Assembly (NCBI RefSeq): GCF_902686445.1 | Contig: NC_062219.1 | Span: 48,325,056-48,389,055, forward strand | Source: Sciurus carolinensis | Lineage: Eukaryota > Chordata > Mammalia > Rodentia > Sciuridae | Direction of reading: 5' to 3' | DNA: 64,000 nt | Shown here: positions 47,326 to 57,095 of the stretch, one piece after another | Layout of the letters: each line of letters opens with the position of its first letter | Numbering within the stretch: the first letter of the stretch is position 1 | Program-made: the position numbers and the translations under genes | Notes under the pieces: generated by a model | The model's database searches: none | Told to the model about the DNA's origin: nothing | Seen by the model: the letters and a program-made list of their open reading frames with translations, nothing else

Positions 47326-47808
47326 CAATAAGGGCAAATGGGTAAGATCTTCAATATAGTCCATATAGGAAAAAGAATGCCTCACAGCTCAGAATAGACT
47401 CTAATTTCTAGAAATTGGGACCTTGAACCTCTCTTTCTCAGCCCATTCTGCTCTACATCACGGAGTAACTACTATCACTTATACTTTCCATAAATCTGTA
47501 CTTTACCTGCTAAAAGAATGTTTTTGGAAGTTTTCAGGTAGACGTTTTCAGTGAGACTATCTTAGTGTTTTCCCTTGACCAAAGACTGATCATTCTGAGT
47601 TAGGGAGATGTTTGTATTGTCCAAAAAACTGTTTGGGAGAAACAGATGTAGATGCAAGGAAGGCAACGCTTAGAGAGCTAGATGGGGCAGGCAGACAGTC
47701 GTATTGACTAATGGTATAGGTTGTAGCATTTTCTGCTCAGCTCTGGTGTCACCATATGATTAACACTTAGCAAGTTTATTTAGTTAAAATTTTTTTTTTC
47801 TTTGTGTT
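47326..47808. other. unassigned DNA
   Basis: No gene or repeat recognised between the L1 tail and the LTR. A T-run (about 47791-47799) lies near the LTR. Confidence 0.4.
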
Positions 47809-48237
47809 TGTTATGGTTTAGATGTGGTGTTCCTCACAAGCTCACATGTGAGACAATGCAAAAAGGTTTGGAAGAGAAATTATTGGATTATAGTCTTAAC
47901 CTAATCAGTTAATTAATCCCTGATGGACTTAACTGAGTAGTAACTAGAGGCAGGTGGGGTGTGACTGAAGGAAGTAGTTTGTTGGGGGTGTGGCCTTGGG
48001 GTATACATTTTGTATCTGGCAAGTGCAGTCTCTTTCTGCTTTCTGATCACCATATGAGCTGCTTCCCTGTACTGTACTCTTCCACCATAATGTGCAATCT
48101 CATCTTGAGCCCCAAGGAGTGGCTGTCTATGGACTGAGACCTCAGAAACTGTAAACTGTTGAATAAACTTTTCATCCTCTACAGTTGTTCTGGTTGGGTT
48201 CTTCTAGTCACAGCAGCAAGAAAAGTTGACTAAAACA
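47809..48237 (+). mobile_element. MaLR-like solo LTR, complete (429 bp)
   Basis: Begins 'tgttatggtttagatg' and ends 'gttgactaaaaca', giving the TG...CA ends expected of an LTR. The flanking pentamers are GTGTT (47804-47808) and GAGTT (48238-48242), a 4/5 match that fits a 5-bp target-site duplication. Shared subfamily blocks: 'ccctgatggacttaactgag', 'aagtgcagtctctttctg', 'caccatatgagctgcttccc', 'tggactgagacctcagaaac'. AATAAA lies at 48162-48167, and a TATA-like 'ggtatacattttg' about 200 bp before the signal. No internal region remains, so it is a solo LTR from recombination. MaLRs carry no envelope and depend on ERVL-type proteins. Confidence 0.86.
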
Positions 48238-48486
48238 GAGTTCATATGGTGGTAGTAAAACTTTGACTGTCTAAGTATCAAGAGACTAAATAATATGTGG
48301 GTACATAGAAGGAAAACATCTTTAGAAGAAAGTGAAGACAAGGTCTATATATTCTATAGACTTTCAGAAAATCTAGAATGTAGAAAGGAAAGAAAAATTG
48401 AAAAAGCTTCCCTTTTTAGTTTTCCATAATTTTTCAACTCTAGACAGATATCTGATTAGATACAGGGACAACAAAGTTAGGGATTT
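48238..48486. other. unassigned DNA
   Basis: Short spacer without recognised content. Confidence 0.4.
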
Positions 48487-48613
48487 TATATATATATATA
48501 TGTATATACACACACACGTATATATATAAATATATACACACACATATATACACACACATATGTATATATAATGCATATAATGCATATATAATGCATATAT
48601 AATTATATATGCA
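48487..48613. repeat. complex TA/CA/ATGCAT microsatellite
   Basis: TA runs, CA runs, then three near-identical ATGCATATAT(A) units at about 48571-48603. Open frames on the minus strand here (48373-48585 and 48440-48664), rich in Tyr, Ile and Cys, are artefacts of the repeat. Confidence 0.95.
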
Positions 48614-48824
48614 TGTTTCTATATTAAATACTACATATGTATTTAATGTAATTAAGAAGAACAAAACTGATATTTAAACACATTATAAAATTGTTTTCTA
48701 AATAATTTTGCCTCTAGAAAATCTGTAATTTAATGCATTTACTTCTATTCTCTGTTACTGAGTGCCTTTGGGGTCAAAGGGGGAAGAGAATTGCTCTTTG
48801 AAACTCTTCTTCAGAATGTCACAA

Positions 48825-48985
48825 AAGGCTGCATCAGTATCTCTTAGGATGCTAAATAAAAGTACAAATTCCTAAAACTCACCTTGGACACACAGACTCA
48901 GAACTCTGGGAGGTGTGTCTGAGAAATAAGCATTGTTAACAAATTTAGAGGGAAGTCTTATTCTGAAAGCTTGAAAACCATTTCT
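48825..48985. mobile_element. MER5A-like hAT MITE
   Basis: 'gcatcagtatctcttaggat', 'aaagtacaaattcctaaaac', 'agactcagaactctgggagg', 'gtgtgtctgagaaataagca', 'ttgttaacaaattta' and 'gcttgaaaaccatttc' follow MER5A ('catcagcatcacctggga ... tcagaaactctggggg ... tttaacaag ... gagaaccact'). Confidence 0.62.
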
Positions 48986-49249
48986 TTAAGGGAATCTATT
49001 TACTTAGGCTCTCATGTACTACTGATGCATGCATGACATATACAAAATGTTGTGTAGTTGAAAACAAGTAATCTTTTTTGAATTAGGAATCTTAATTATG
49101 CCTTTGGCAATTTACCAAGAGGAAAGGTGACACCAAGAGATTTGGAGAAAATATAGGTGATACTATGTATACTGAGAGGCAGGATTTAGCAAAGCAAGTC
49201 ATATTTTTGGAGTAGCCATCATTCTATTGCCCTCTGAAAACCAAAATTT
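48986..49249. other. unassigned DNA
   Basis: No recognised gene or repeat. Confidence 0.4.
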
Positions 49250-49660
49250 GAAGCTCTATATGAGGGTGCAAAGATGAAGGAAACCCACCAAAAATTATTC
49301 TCAAGGAATTTACATTATTTTGAGAGTGACTCATAAACAAATAATGGTTAGAACAAAATTAAGCAGAAGGTCAACACAAAGAGGGAGGGATCAAGGAAGG
49401 ATCCATTAAATTAATTTTTGAAAGGTGCATTGGAATTTCTAGGTTCTTGGTAATAGGAAACTGTAGACAATGGGATTAAATTCTAAGCCAAAGGACAATA
49501 TTTATGAAGCATGAACATCTGAAATAGCACTGTGCATTTGCTGAACTTTAGATTACTGGGAGTGGCTGAAATGTGTAGATGTGTAGAGCTATAGAAAAGC
49601 TTCAAATTCTAGCAACACAGTGATTATAATTCAGAGTAGGCTTTGTCAGGATAGTCTGAA
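49250..49660 (-). mobile_element. probable L2, antisense
   Basis: 'ctcaaggaatttacattatt', 'ggaaggatccattaaatt', 'ttgaaaggtgcattgg' and 'gaagcatgaacatctgaaat' follow loosely the antisense L2 3' region ('ctcatggagcttacagtct ... aggtgacatttgagctg ... gcaagtgcaaaggccctg'). Weak but consistent in order. Confidence 0.42.
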
Positions 49661-49865
49661 GTGAACAGACTTAAGACAATGATCTTCCCTTTTGCTGTCT
49701 GTAATTGTTTTAACCTCCTTATCTATGCTCTTTCCCTAGGTGATCCTATCTTGTCCTATGTCTTCTGATACCAACTCTGTCATTGATATCTAATGCATCT
49801 TTCTACCATAAACTCCAGATTTGTATCTTATTTCTTATGCTAGCTTTTTGGCATCTTTCTCCTCA
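49661..49865. other. unassigned DNA
   Basis: Short stretch, nothing recognised. Confidence 0.4.
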
Positions 49866-49970
49866 TATTTTTTATTGGTGCATTATAGTTGTGCATAATG
49901 GTAGAATTCATTGTTGCCATAGATACACAGTCACATGACATAAAAACATAATCTATTTGATATCTTAAGG
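49866..49970 (-). mobile_element. L1 3' UTR fragment, antisense
   Basis: 'ttttattggtgcattatagt', 'tgtgcataatggtagaattc' and 'attgttgcc' read as an antisense L1 3' UTR of a kind I associate with squirrels. Short; no coding part. Confidence 0.58.
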
Positions 49971-50107
49971 ATAACATTAACTGAGAGTAACTCTTGGTTC
50001 TACCCTCACAGACCTATGCCTTGCACAGCCTTCTCCATTTCATTCAAATGATTGCTAAAGACAAAGCCTCTGCCCCCACTTATCTGTCAATTTTTTTTTT
50101 TTACTAG

Positions 50108-50632
50108 TTGGTTTATTTATTTTATTTTATTTTTTTAACAAATGGGATATATGTTATTTCTCTGTTTGTACATGGAGTAACAGCATACCATTTGCATAAT
50201 CATACATTTACATAGGGTAATGATGTTTGATTCATTCCATTATTTTTCATTCCCCCAACCCCTCCCACCTCTCTTTTCCCTCTATACAGTCCCTCCTTCC
50301 TCCATTCTTGCCCCCCTCCCACCCCCCATTATGTGTCATCATCCACTTATCAGTGAGATCATTCGTCTTTTGGATTTTTGAGATTGGCTTAGCTCACTTA
50401 GCATGATATTCTCCAATTTCATTCATTTGCCTGCAAATGCCATAATTTTATTATTCTTTATAGTTGAGTAATATTCAATTGTATATATATACCACAGTTT
50501 CTTTATCCATTCATCAATTGAAGGACATCTAGGTTGGTTCCACAGTCTGGCTATTGTGAATTGAGCAGCTATGAACATTGATGTGGCTGTATCTCTGTAG
50601 TATGCTGATTTTAAGTCCTTTGGCTGGCAGAA
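50108..50632 (-). mobile_element. L1 3' end (ORF2 C-terminus, 3' UTR, poly(A)), antisense
   Basis: Reading on the minus strand, it starts inside ORF2 at about 50632 ('ccaaaggacttaaaatcagc'), passes the ORF2 stop, then a G-rich 3' UTR ('tggggggtgggaggggggc' at about 50312-50330 reversed), 'ccctatgtaaatgtatgatt', and ends in an A-rich tail (about 50108-50135). It is the most complete young-looking L1 3' end here. 5'-truncated, as most L1 insertions are. Confidence 0.82.
50423..50630 (-). pseudogene. L1 ORF2 C-terminal remnant
   Basis: The open frame ends in the L1 ORF2 C-terminal region: PKDLKSAYYRD, FIAAQFTIARLWNQPRCPS, DEWIKKLWYIYTIEYYSTIK and NNKIMAFAGK. These are hallmarks of the L1 C-terminal domain. 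The frame then meets a stop at 'tgcctgcaaatgcc' (50423-50436 region), earlier than in intact elements, which continue to a LSEISQ-like end; that continuation is readable in a shifted frame. Upstream codons of the 50423-50719 frame are host sequence. Non-functional. Confidence 0.85.
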
Positions 50633-50799
50633 TACAAGTTTACATATTGCAAAATATGTTCCTGCATTGTCATTGTCATTGCCTCTATTGTCATTGCTCT
50701 CTATCACTAGAATCATCATTTCATCTTGTTTATTACTTCTTCCCTTATACTCTGATTATTTATTTTCCTGGATTTAAAGTTATTTTTATGACATGTAAA

Positions 50800-51345
50800 T
50801 CAGAGAATTTACCCTGGTCTTAAAACCTTTTCTATTCTCTTAGAGTAAAAGTAAACTATTCCCCATTGTCTCCAAAGCCCTGCATGATTTAACTTTCCTC
50901 TTTGATCTTATTCTGTCTTTCTTCCCCTTATTGGGCTCAAGTTATGCTGGACTTTGTGTTTCCCTAACATATCAAACTAGTTATGACTCAAGTCTTCTTT
51001 TGCAATGCTTTTCCCTGACTCTGAACAAAAGTGACTTTTTCTCATCAGTTTGGTCTCAGATCAAATGTCCCCTCTCCCAAGGGGACTCACCCAATCTATC
51101 ACTTTAAATAGAAGCTTTAGCAGTCAGTTAGTTACTAGTCTTCACACAGCCCTGCTATTTTCCTTTACTATATTTATTGTTATTTCCAATTATTTTGTTT
51201 ATTTGAGTTTCCTTCTCACTAGAATGTAAACTTTCTGAGCAAGGGGTTTCCCTTCTATTCATCACTGTATTTCTTTTACCTGAAACTGTGCTTGGCACAG
51301 AATATACTGAGAGGCTCCTCTGTAAATATATGTTGAACAAATGAA
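50800..51345 (+). mobile_element. L2 3' part
   Basis: 'agtaaaagtaaactattccc', 'ccaaagccctgcatgattta', 'cttttgcaatgcttttccct', 'ggtctcagatcaaatgtccc', 'ttctcactagaatgtaaact', 'gaaactgtgcttggcacaga' and 'taaatatatgttgaacaaat' are L2 3' landmarks in order. Relatively well kept for this old family. Confidence 0.72.
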
Positions 51346-51404
51346 AAAAATGACAGTATTTTAAACTAAAAAATGAATTACATTGTCTAATATACCAGTC
51401 ACCT

Positions 51405-51592
51405 GTCATAAGTGCTATTAAAATTCAATTTAAAATAAATTAAGCTTAAAATTCAAAAATTCACTCTCTCAGTTTTATTAGGCACATTTCAAGTGTTCAC
51501 TAAGCACATGAGGCTAGTGACTACTGTTGTACAATGCAGAGATCAACTGTATCTTTACTGAAAGTTCTATTGGACAGCACATTATTCTAACC
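51405..51592. mobile_element. hAT-type MITE
   Basis: 'taaaattcaatttaaaataa', 'aggcacatttcaagtgttca', 'ctaagcacatgaggctagtg', 'actactgttgtacaatgcag' and 'gaaagttctattggacagca' match a common mammalian hAT MITE ('ccacatttcaagtgctcaatagccacatgtggctagtggctaccgtattggacagcgc'). Family name not certain. Confidence 0.58.
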
Positions 51593-54025
51593 AAGATAGA
51601 ATATATGTTTTAAAGGGTAAGTGGAAAGTCATGGGATTTTATTTTTTAGAACTTTCTTAAATAGTATAAATTCTCAGTTCCAGAGAAGGCTTAGCAGTCA
51701 CATAGCCTGAAGGTGGATCTTTGGACTTTTGACCTCCCAAAGTCCCTTCTGGATCTATACATAATTATTCTTGTGATTATAATTAAACTTGTATTGTACC
51801 AGCCAAATGCTAAACCTTTCACAGAATCCACAGAAGACCTGGTCTTTGATCTCAAGAATTTTCAAGACTCTTTCAAACTGTATTTAAGAATAGATCACAT
51901 TTTTGCAAATGCTTTAATGAAAGGATTCATGAAGATTGATGACTCTGAGAAAATGTGAGTGACAAAGCCCAAGATTTCAAAGCATTTACTTGTCCTGTTT
52001 AATTTACAAATTAGAAAAAAATTGACTTGTCCTATTTAATTTACAAAACTTCAGAAACTCTCCAGTTTAAACTACTAACAATTGTAGCCATGTTTTATTA
52101 GATCTTTACCTGAGGGCTTGTCAGAATTCTAGCAGGCTGGTGTTCTTCTAGCTCATTCCCAGACTGCACTAAGGCAGCCTTCCTTGTTAAGGTAACCAGT
52201 CAGAGCTCTTTGGAAGAGTCCCTGAGACAATAATTTAGAGGACTATTTTACTGAGTCTGAATACAAATGTAGCCACAGGGCTTGTTTGGTTTCAATTCAA
52301 GTCAAGTGACAAGAGAGGACATTGCTTGTCTGAGAAAATGCAATCATGGTTCAGAGACTTTTTCAGTTCCATGTGTAGCAAGCATGCCAAGAAGAGAGGA
52401 GAAGAGAGCAAGTGGGAAAACAGAGGGATCTATTGTTCTTGGAAAATCAGCTCAGGTCCAACTTTACAGAATGGAGAATCTGCATGTGGCTCTTACCTGG
52501 AGAAAGGCAGCTTACTTTATATTCAGAAGAATGAAATAACATCAGAAAAAGCTTTCTTGAGCTGTTTTCATCTTCCCTGGCTTGCAATGTCATCATGTAT
52601 TTCGGGCAAATAGAGTTTGCATCAGTTCAACTGACAGGATTTCATGAATTTTAATATCCTGACTCCATATTCATGTTGGTGTTGGTGCATCCTTGTACCT
52701 TTTTACCTCCTTTATTTTTTTTTTTTTAGCAAAAGATGGATTTGCACCCCAAATTCAGAGCCCTGTCATTCTGTAAAGTATTTGAAACAATTAATGCAGG
52801 TTAAGTGAAAATGTGTGGATTTGTGAAATCTGTTTCACCAAATTCATACGCTATAACTCAGGTTTAATTTTAATAAATAATATGGAACACACATTTTACC
52901 ATTCTGCTCCCAGGATTGAGTTTGTTTAAATTTGGACTTAGCAAAATCTTTCAATATCTTCCAATCTTGGATTTACATAACTGATTTAGTCCGTCATGTC
53001 ATTATGAGAGAGTATTGAAATTTTATATTCTTGTAGAAGAATTCTTAATACATTTTTAATATTATCATCACTTATAGAAAGATATTCAACTATATAGCTA
53101 CTCCATGGTTATTTGCTGTTCAAAAGAACAAAGTTTGACATCTTAGAATGATGCATTTTGTGAGTATCTATGGTTCTTACAGTTTGCATACTTAGAGTTG
53201 GTATTTTGGTCACCTACATGTTCAGTTACCCATAGAGAAAATATGCAAATTTAAATCCGAGGTGCAAAGAAATATAGCACAAAAGGGAAAGGTTATGCTG
53301 ATAGAAAAGAATATACAAATTCACAATTGCCTGGAACAAAAGTTCTATCAGCATATTTGTTTTCCCATTCTGTAGCATATTACCTTAGGGAAGATAAGAT
53401 TTGTTTCTTGAATAGGAAAAACCAGGACAAATTTCTATTCTCACTACATAAAAGATACTATTTAGGGACATAGAAGTACATGAATAGCTGAAAAGTTGCT
53501 GTTCTAGATATAATAATTCAGAAGACTTGAACACAGGTGCATCATTACTCTGCTTGGTATTAAGTTACACTGTTGTCATATCAAATTCAAACCCATCCTA
53601 GGAAATCCAGGCACAGTTTCTATCAATTTTCATTGAATTCAGCTAGTTGTTCGATTTCCTGTGGATTTTATCTCCTTAAAGATTGACTAACCAGTTCAGT
53701 GTTGATTCCTTAAAATGTGTCATTCCAATGGGCTTAACAGTGAGACTATAAAGGTTGCTATATAGTTTTATATTTTTTGGGTTTATGAATTAGATGAATT
53801 TCTTATTTAGAAGGGAATAGAATTAAGTTCAAATGTTTGATCTCATATTAGATTTAAAAAAATAAAATTGAAACAAAAAAACACCCTGACATCTTTCTGA
53901 AAATTTGTACTGGTATATAGATGCCCTTAATTTAATTAAATATATTTGACAATAATCCTAAGCATTTTCACCCAGTACTCCTTCCAGAATGATGACTTCA
54001 AAGTGATCATCTTAACCCTAGTGTT
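51593..54025. other. long unassigned stretch
   Basis: About 2.4 kb with no recognised gene. 51713-51958 is an 81-codon frame followed by GTGAGT at 51956-51961, but no domain or acceptor supports an exon. 52282-52613 is open in two overlapping plus frames (85 and 95 codons) and less AT-rich than its surroundings. A T-run lies at about 52717-52728. 51988-52047 is a short tandem. Confidence 0.4.
51988..52047. repeat. 37-bp-period tandem pair
   Basis: 'acttgtcctgtttaatttac' (starting at 51988) recurs as 'acttgtcctatttaatttac' (starting at 52025) with one change over 23 bp. A small local tandem duplication. Confidence 0.85.
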
Positions 54026-54041
54026 AAGAATAATGAAAGTG

Positions 54042-54142
54042 GGGGGCTGGGTAGATAGCTCACTGGGTAGAGTGCTTGCCTTGCAAGCACAAGGCCCTGG
54101 GTTTGATCCCCAGCACTGCCAAAAAAAAAAAAAAAAAAAAAA
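54042..54142 (+). mobile_element. ID SINE with perfect target-site duplication
   Basis: Full-length, little-diverged ID element: 'ggggctgggtagatagctca', 'ctgggtagagtgcttgcctt', 'gcaagcacaaggccctgg', a B-box-like 'gggtttgatcccc', 'agcactgcc', then an A-run (about 54120-54144). Both flanks carry an identical 16-mer, AAGAATAATGAAAGTG, at 54026-54041 and 54143-54158. ID elements descend from a tRNA-Ala-like gene and are copied by L1 machinery. The uniform tail and intact duplication suggest a recent insertion, so it may be absent from related species or polymorphic. It is a retroposon, not a tRNA gene. Confidence 0.93.
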
Positions 54143-54158
54143 AAGAATAATGAAAGTG

Positions 54159-54776
54159 TACTATTTGTAAGCTTATGGATAAAATGCTTATTTTTATAAA
54201 AGGAAAGCTGAAGAAGCATCTTTAATTTAATCAGTTTTTTTATAGACGAGAAAGGCTTCCACTTGAGATGATGGTCCCATATTTATAAGAGTTTGAGGCC
54301 ATCAAGAGGGTTGATTAAAAAATAACTAATAATATTAATGTGTTTACCTCTGATACACGTGTGTATTTCAATGGAGTAATGATCTCAACACATATGAATG
54401 ACTTGAGTATATTGTTTCATTAGGGAGGAAGGAATTTTTTTCTATTTATATATAGCTTCACACCAAGCTTCAAATTTCAGTCTCATAGGAGATTTGCTTC
54501 ATGGAGTTGCCCTGCCAGCTTCTAGCATTCATATCCAGAGAATCTGGGGATGTAGAATCACTTCAAGTGCCCGACTGTTCAGCCTCTAGCATCATGGAAA
54601 GTGTGTAAATAAAAGAGAAAGAGACTACAACACACAATAAGTGTAATTTAACAATCTAGCATGTGAAAGTGAAAAGTTGTCCCTTCTAAAGAGTATTATT
54701 CATGTGACATGCTCTTTTTCTAATTTAGCTGAGAATGTAAATAAAATGATGTTATAAAGTATGAAATAAAATACTT
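54159..54776. other. unassigned DNA
   Basis: No gene or repeat recognised. Confidence 0.4.
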
Positions 54777-54862
54777 AGGATGGGGTTGTAGCTCAGGAGT
54801 CAAGGACTTGCTTAGTGTAGTCAAAGCCCTGTGGTCAATCCTGAGTACTGCAGAAACCAAAA
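54777..54862 (+). mobile_element. ID-type SINE, diverged
   Basis: 'ggatggggttgtagctcagg', 'gtcaaggacttgcttagtgt', 'agccctgtggtcaatcctga' and 'gtactgcag' follow the ID core over its full length with many changes. The tail is only weakly A-rich ('aaaccaaaatataaa'). Confidence 0.68.
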
Positions 54863-55959
54863 TATAAAGTGACATAAACATGGATATATAGAGTAAAATA
54901 TGACTCCAATTTTAACTTAAAAATTGGTTTTGGTTCTATATATTACTTACATTTTTTTCTTTCAAAAGACCTCTACAATATCATATAAGTACATCCATTA
55001 CACTTAAATATGCCAGTATATTAATGGCCTGTTTTAAACAAAAATAGGACACATGTAAGAGAAACAACATGAACACTCTGCTCTTTCTCCCTTACTTGCC
55101 TGTTAGTTCACCTATGCAGGAACTTCTATGCAGCAACTGAGAGAATGCTTTTTATCCGGAGGATATACTGGACTGAGCATTTTAAGAAGATGTAGAAGTT
55201 ACTTTTAGTTGAGCCCAATTAATTTTTAATATGAGTTTGTTCAGATATTCTCTCTTTTTGCAGATAACTTACCTTTAAGCATTAGCCATATGACTGTCTT
55301 TCTGCAAAGATGAAATAGCCCATCCGGATTTTTATGGGTATTTATAGTGGGATCATTGTAGTTTGGTTTTAGTTTTCTTTCTTATTGATTTGTTTTTTTC
55401 TTGAGAAGAGAGTGGAGAACTTAGCACAGTCTTTGGTAATTTTCATAGTAAGTGTTTCAACACTTAAAAGTGGATGATTCTTTCATTATTTAATCCATGG
55501 CTAATTTATGCCAGGAAACTCTGTTCTAGTAGACAAAACCCTTGAATTTAAGCGCTGACATGATGTTCTTTGCAATGCTTCCAACAGTCAATTCCCTTTC
55601 CCTCCATGCTACTATAGAGAAAAGTTAGGAATGGATAGAAATCATTAAATATTTGCATCTTTTTCTATTAGGTCACTAAAATGAAAGTAACAAGTCCCAA
55701 ACTAATATCACCTGAAGGGCATCTAGTATATAGGTATATTAAACAAAAGCCAGATGCAGAAACATGGAAAAATTCTGGTGAGCTGAAGTGGGCCTATGAA
55801 AGAAAACAAACAAAAGCAATACATTATTATAGAACATTTGAAAACTTTAACAGAATATTAAAACTATAAAATTATCACTATACCACCAGCTAGGAACCGT
55901 TTATATTTTTTGTTAAGCTGTTTATATATGATAAAAGTGAGATCATGTTATAATTAGTG
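54863..55959. other. unassigned AT-rich DNA
   Basis: No gene or repeat recognised. The 62-codon plus frame 55681-55869 is K- and E-rich from AT-rich sequence and has no domain. Confidence 0.4.
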
Positions 55960-56080
55960 TACTTTTTCTTTTTCTTTTTTTTCTTTCTCTCTCTGTCTCT
56001 TTCTTTTTTCTTTTGTTTTCCTTCCTTCCTTTGTTTTTTTCTTCCGCCCTTCCTCCCTTCCTCCCTCCCTTTCCTTCCTG
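55960..56080. repeat. CT/TTCC low-complexity tract
   Basis: Pyrimidine-only DNA grading from TTTC to CCTT units. It adjoins the antisense SINE, so it likely grew from the SINE poly(A) tail, which reads as T on this strand. A minus-strand K/E/R-rich frame (55954-56349) is produced by it and is not a protein. Confidence 0.9.
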
Positions 56081-56275
56081 CCTTTCAGTACGGGAGGTTG
56101 AATCAGAGACTTGTGCATACTAGGCAAGTACTCTACTATTGCATTACATAACCAGCCCTGTTTATTTTCAATCAGGGTCTTGGTAAATTGCCCAGGTTGG
56201 TCATGAACTTGTGATCCTCCTGATACCCTCTCAAGTAACTGGGCTAACTGGTGCTCATTCATGCCCAGCTGTTTT
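56081..56275 (-). mobile_element. B1-like SINE (sciurid type), antisense, old
   Basis: 'cagtacgggaggttgaatca', 'aggcaagtactctacta', 'ttacataaccagccctg', 'tcagggtcttggtaaattgc', 'ccaggttggtcatgaacttg', 'tgatcctcctgata' and 'gctaactggtgctcattcat gcccagct' follow the antisense sciurid SINE with many substitutions. Confidence 0.65.
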
Positions 56276-56574
56276 TGTGTTATAGTACCCTTGTAATTTT
56301 TACTGTGATTTTGAATAGCTGTATGTGTCATTTTGTGGGTGGTCCACAATAATATGGAATTATTTTGATGAACAATTTAGAGACAAGATCCAATCGTAGA
56401 GTTTAGTTCCCTGTCCTGACAAATATATCCTCTTGTTCTTCTCCTTTGAATTATAATTCCTTCAACTGCATGGGTTCACACTGCATAAGTAGTGGGCACT
56501 GGGTAATCTAATACAGTTTAGTTTATAGGATTCTGGTGGAAATATTGACCCAGAAGGGATGTGACAAGTCCCTA
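56276..56574. other. unassigned DNA
   Basis: No recognised gene or repeat. Confidence 0.4.
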
Positions 56575-56690
56575 GTAAAGAGCTCTAGTAACTTCCAAAA
56601 GTCACATAGGATGTAATAAGAGTCAAACTTTTGAATAGCAGATTCTGTATTTAAAACTTCTACTCTCTGTACTCTGCCTTGTGGTAACTT
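56575..56690 (-). mobile_element. MIR fragment, antisense
   Basis: 'gtaacttccaaaagtcacat', 'aggatgtaataagagtcaaa' and 'aaaacttctactctctgtac tctgcc' follow the outer half of antisense MIR ('taacttgcccaaggtcacac ... agtaagtggcagagccggga'). Confidence 0.48.
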
Positions 56691-56944
56691 TAAACCCAGT
56701 AGATCAAAGCATTGAGGGGATTTAAAAATAAATTAGAAATATATAATTGCAAAATTATATGTAATAGTAGACCTCCTATAATTTTTTATTATTGGTTAGT
56801 TATTTGGAAAATATTTGGAATATATTTGTGACTATAACAATAGAGGACTTATCTTAGATATTTTAAAGAAAGATTAACCTTATATTTAGCTTCTCTGTCA
56901 TTTTCCCTACAAATCCTTTGAAGCCATTTTAATGTTTCAGTATT

Positions 56945-57095
56945 TATTTGAATGATCTGGAAAACCAGGAACCATGTTAAAATTCAGATTCTTGGACCAT
57001 ACTCCCGTCCTCTGAACTTAAAACTATAGGAATAAGTACAAATATTCTTCATTTAAAAAAAAAAGTTCTTCAGGAGACTGCTATGATCATTCTAA
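56945..57095. mobile_element. possible MER5A-like hAT MITE
   Basis: 'accatgttaaaattcagatt', 'cttggaccatactcccgtcc' and the following purine-rich block fit part of MER5A ('ttaaaaatgcagattcctgggcccca'). Weak over its second half, which contains an A-run. Confidence 0.42.

Noticed and set aside
48571..48603. repeated ATGCATATAT units as a CRISPR-like array
   Set aside because: Units are contiguous with no unique spacers, inside a microsatellite in mammalian DNA.
48373..48664. Tyr/Cys/Ile-rich minus-strand frames
   Set aside because: Direct translation of the TA/CA microsatellite.
51713..51961. 81-codon frame followed by GTGAGT, possible coding exon
   Set aside because: No acceptor-bounded start, no protein similarity recognised and no neighbouring exon; a donor-like hexamer is common by chance.
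54042..54142. possible tRNA gene (A- and B-box-like motifs)
   Set aside because: It is an ID SINE: poly(A) tail, target-site duplication, and no complete cloverleaf with an anticodon stem.
55954..56349. 131-codon minus-strand frame, K/E/R-rich
   Set aside because: Composed of an antisense SINE plus a CT tract; the charged tail is the translation of low-complexity DNA.
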